A stretch of DNA of 63,874 bases from Oryzomonas sp. (GTDB lineage: Bacteria > Desulfobacterota > Desulfuromonadia > Geobacterales > Pseudopelobacteraceae), in assembly GCA_031292255.1 (NCBI GenBank), contig JARLHN010000024.1:1-63874 (forward strand). Reading direction: 5' to 3'. Position 1 is the first letter of the stretch. The number at the start of each line of letters is the position of its first letter. The position numbers and the translations under genes are program-made. Of this stretch, positions 63,806 through 63,874 are shown piece after piece. The notes under the pieces are model-generated. The model saw only the letters and a list, made by a program, of their open reading frames with translations, did not search any database and was not told the origin of the DNA.

Positions 63806-63874
63806 TCATGAAGTGTGTTGGAGTCGGTGGTGCTGGTCTATGAATGACACCAGCCCCAGTTTGTCGAAGTAGGA
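63806..63874 (-). CDS. C-terminus of a group II intron reverse transcriptase/maturase, partial
   Basis: The last 22 codons, SYFDKLGLVSFIDQHHRLQH then TS and a TGA at 63806-63808, are open to the window edge. SYFD-(K/E)-LGL is a common ending for group II intron-encoded reverse transcriptases, and it directly precedes the domain V/VI RNA. The rest of the gene is outside the window. Confidence 0.65.
   Translation of the reverse strand, partial: SYFDKLGLVSFIDQHHRLQHTS

Overview
The window looks like a chromosome segment of a Desulfuromonadia/Geobacter-type bacterium. This is inferred from gene content, not from a marker gene: a multihaem c-type cytochrome operon, an ETF system with a membrane Fe-S menaquinone-reductase-like protein, a fused B12-dependent acyl-CoA mutase, EAL and chemoreceptor signalling proteins, a c-di-AMP riboswitch in front of a potassium-type transporter, and many short palindromic intergenic elements. 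No rRNA, tRNA or CRISPR array was seen.

Left part (1-21.6 kb). The tail of an EAL-domain protein meets a KimA-like transporter head-on. The transporter has a complete leader: promoter, c-di-AMP aptamer, terminator and GTG start. Next come an unusual GNAT-histidine kinase fusion, a beta-barrel porin and a glycosyltransferase. At 8.6-15.4 kb lies a sulfite-respiration-like block on the minus strand: histidine kinase, response regulator, a C-GCAxxG-C-C dihaem protein, an octahaem MccA-type cytochrome with the diagnostic CX15CH haem site, a periplasmic rhodanese and a broken YeiH-type exporter. A chemoreceptor with a zinc-binding CZB tail, a TetR regulator facing a 48-residue membrane protein across a perfect palindrome, a dead REP-type transposase, a lipoprotein and an outer-membrane protein follow.

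Central part (22-41.3 kb). Two minus-strand operons together encode (iso)butyrate or branched-chain acyl-CoA oxidation: two CoA-transferase systems, two acyl-CoA dehydrogenases, enoyl-CoA hydratase, 3-hydroxyacyl-CoA dehydrogenase, thiolase, EtfBA, an ETF:menaquinone oxidoreductase-like protein and an isobutyryl-CoA mutase fusion (icmF). icmF is split by one frameshift exactly between its GTPase and mutase parts. A MerR-family gene sits beside them. Almost identical 30-bp sites lie between the -35 and -10 boxes of both operon promoters, suggesting one regulon. A four-domain CoA-disulfide reductase/rhodanese/TusA/DsrE fusion follows.

Right part (44.8-63.9 kb). The most distinctive locus is a compact minus-strand operon: TpsB transporter, SapC-like protein, a 3590-residue TpsA adhesin with two blocks of GLUG repeats and a (Gly-Thr)n tract of about 50 units made of hexanucleotide repeats, a sulfotransferase, and a fucosyltransferase-like protein. 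It may be a secreted adhesin with dedicated glycan or sulfate modification. A flavin-enzyme operon (flavoredoxin, small CxxC protein, monooxygenase-like protein, old yellow enzyme) follows, then a small membrane protein behind a sigma-54-type promoter. The 3' end of a group II intron is cut off by the window edge.

Dispersed through the intergenic spaces are at least six kinds of short inverted-repeat elements. Two of them are flanked by direct repeats that look like target-site duplications.
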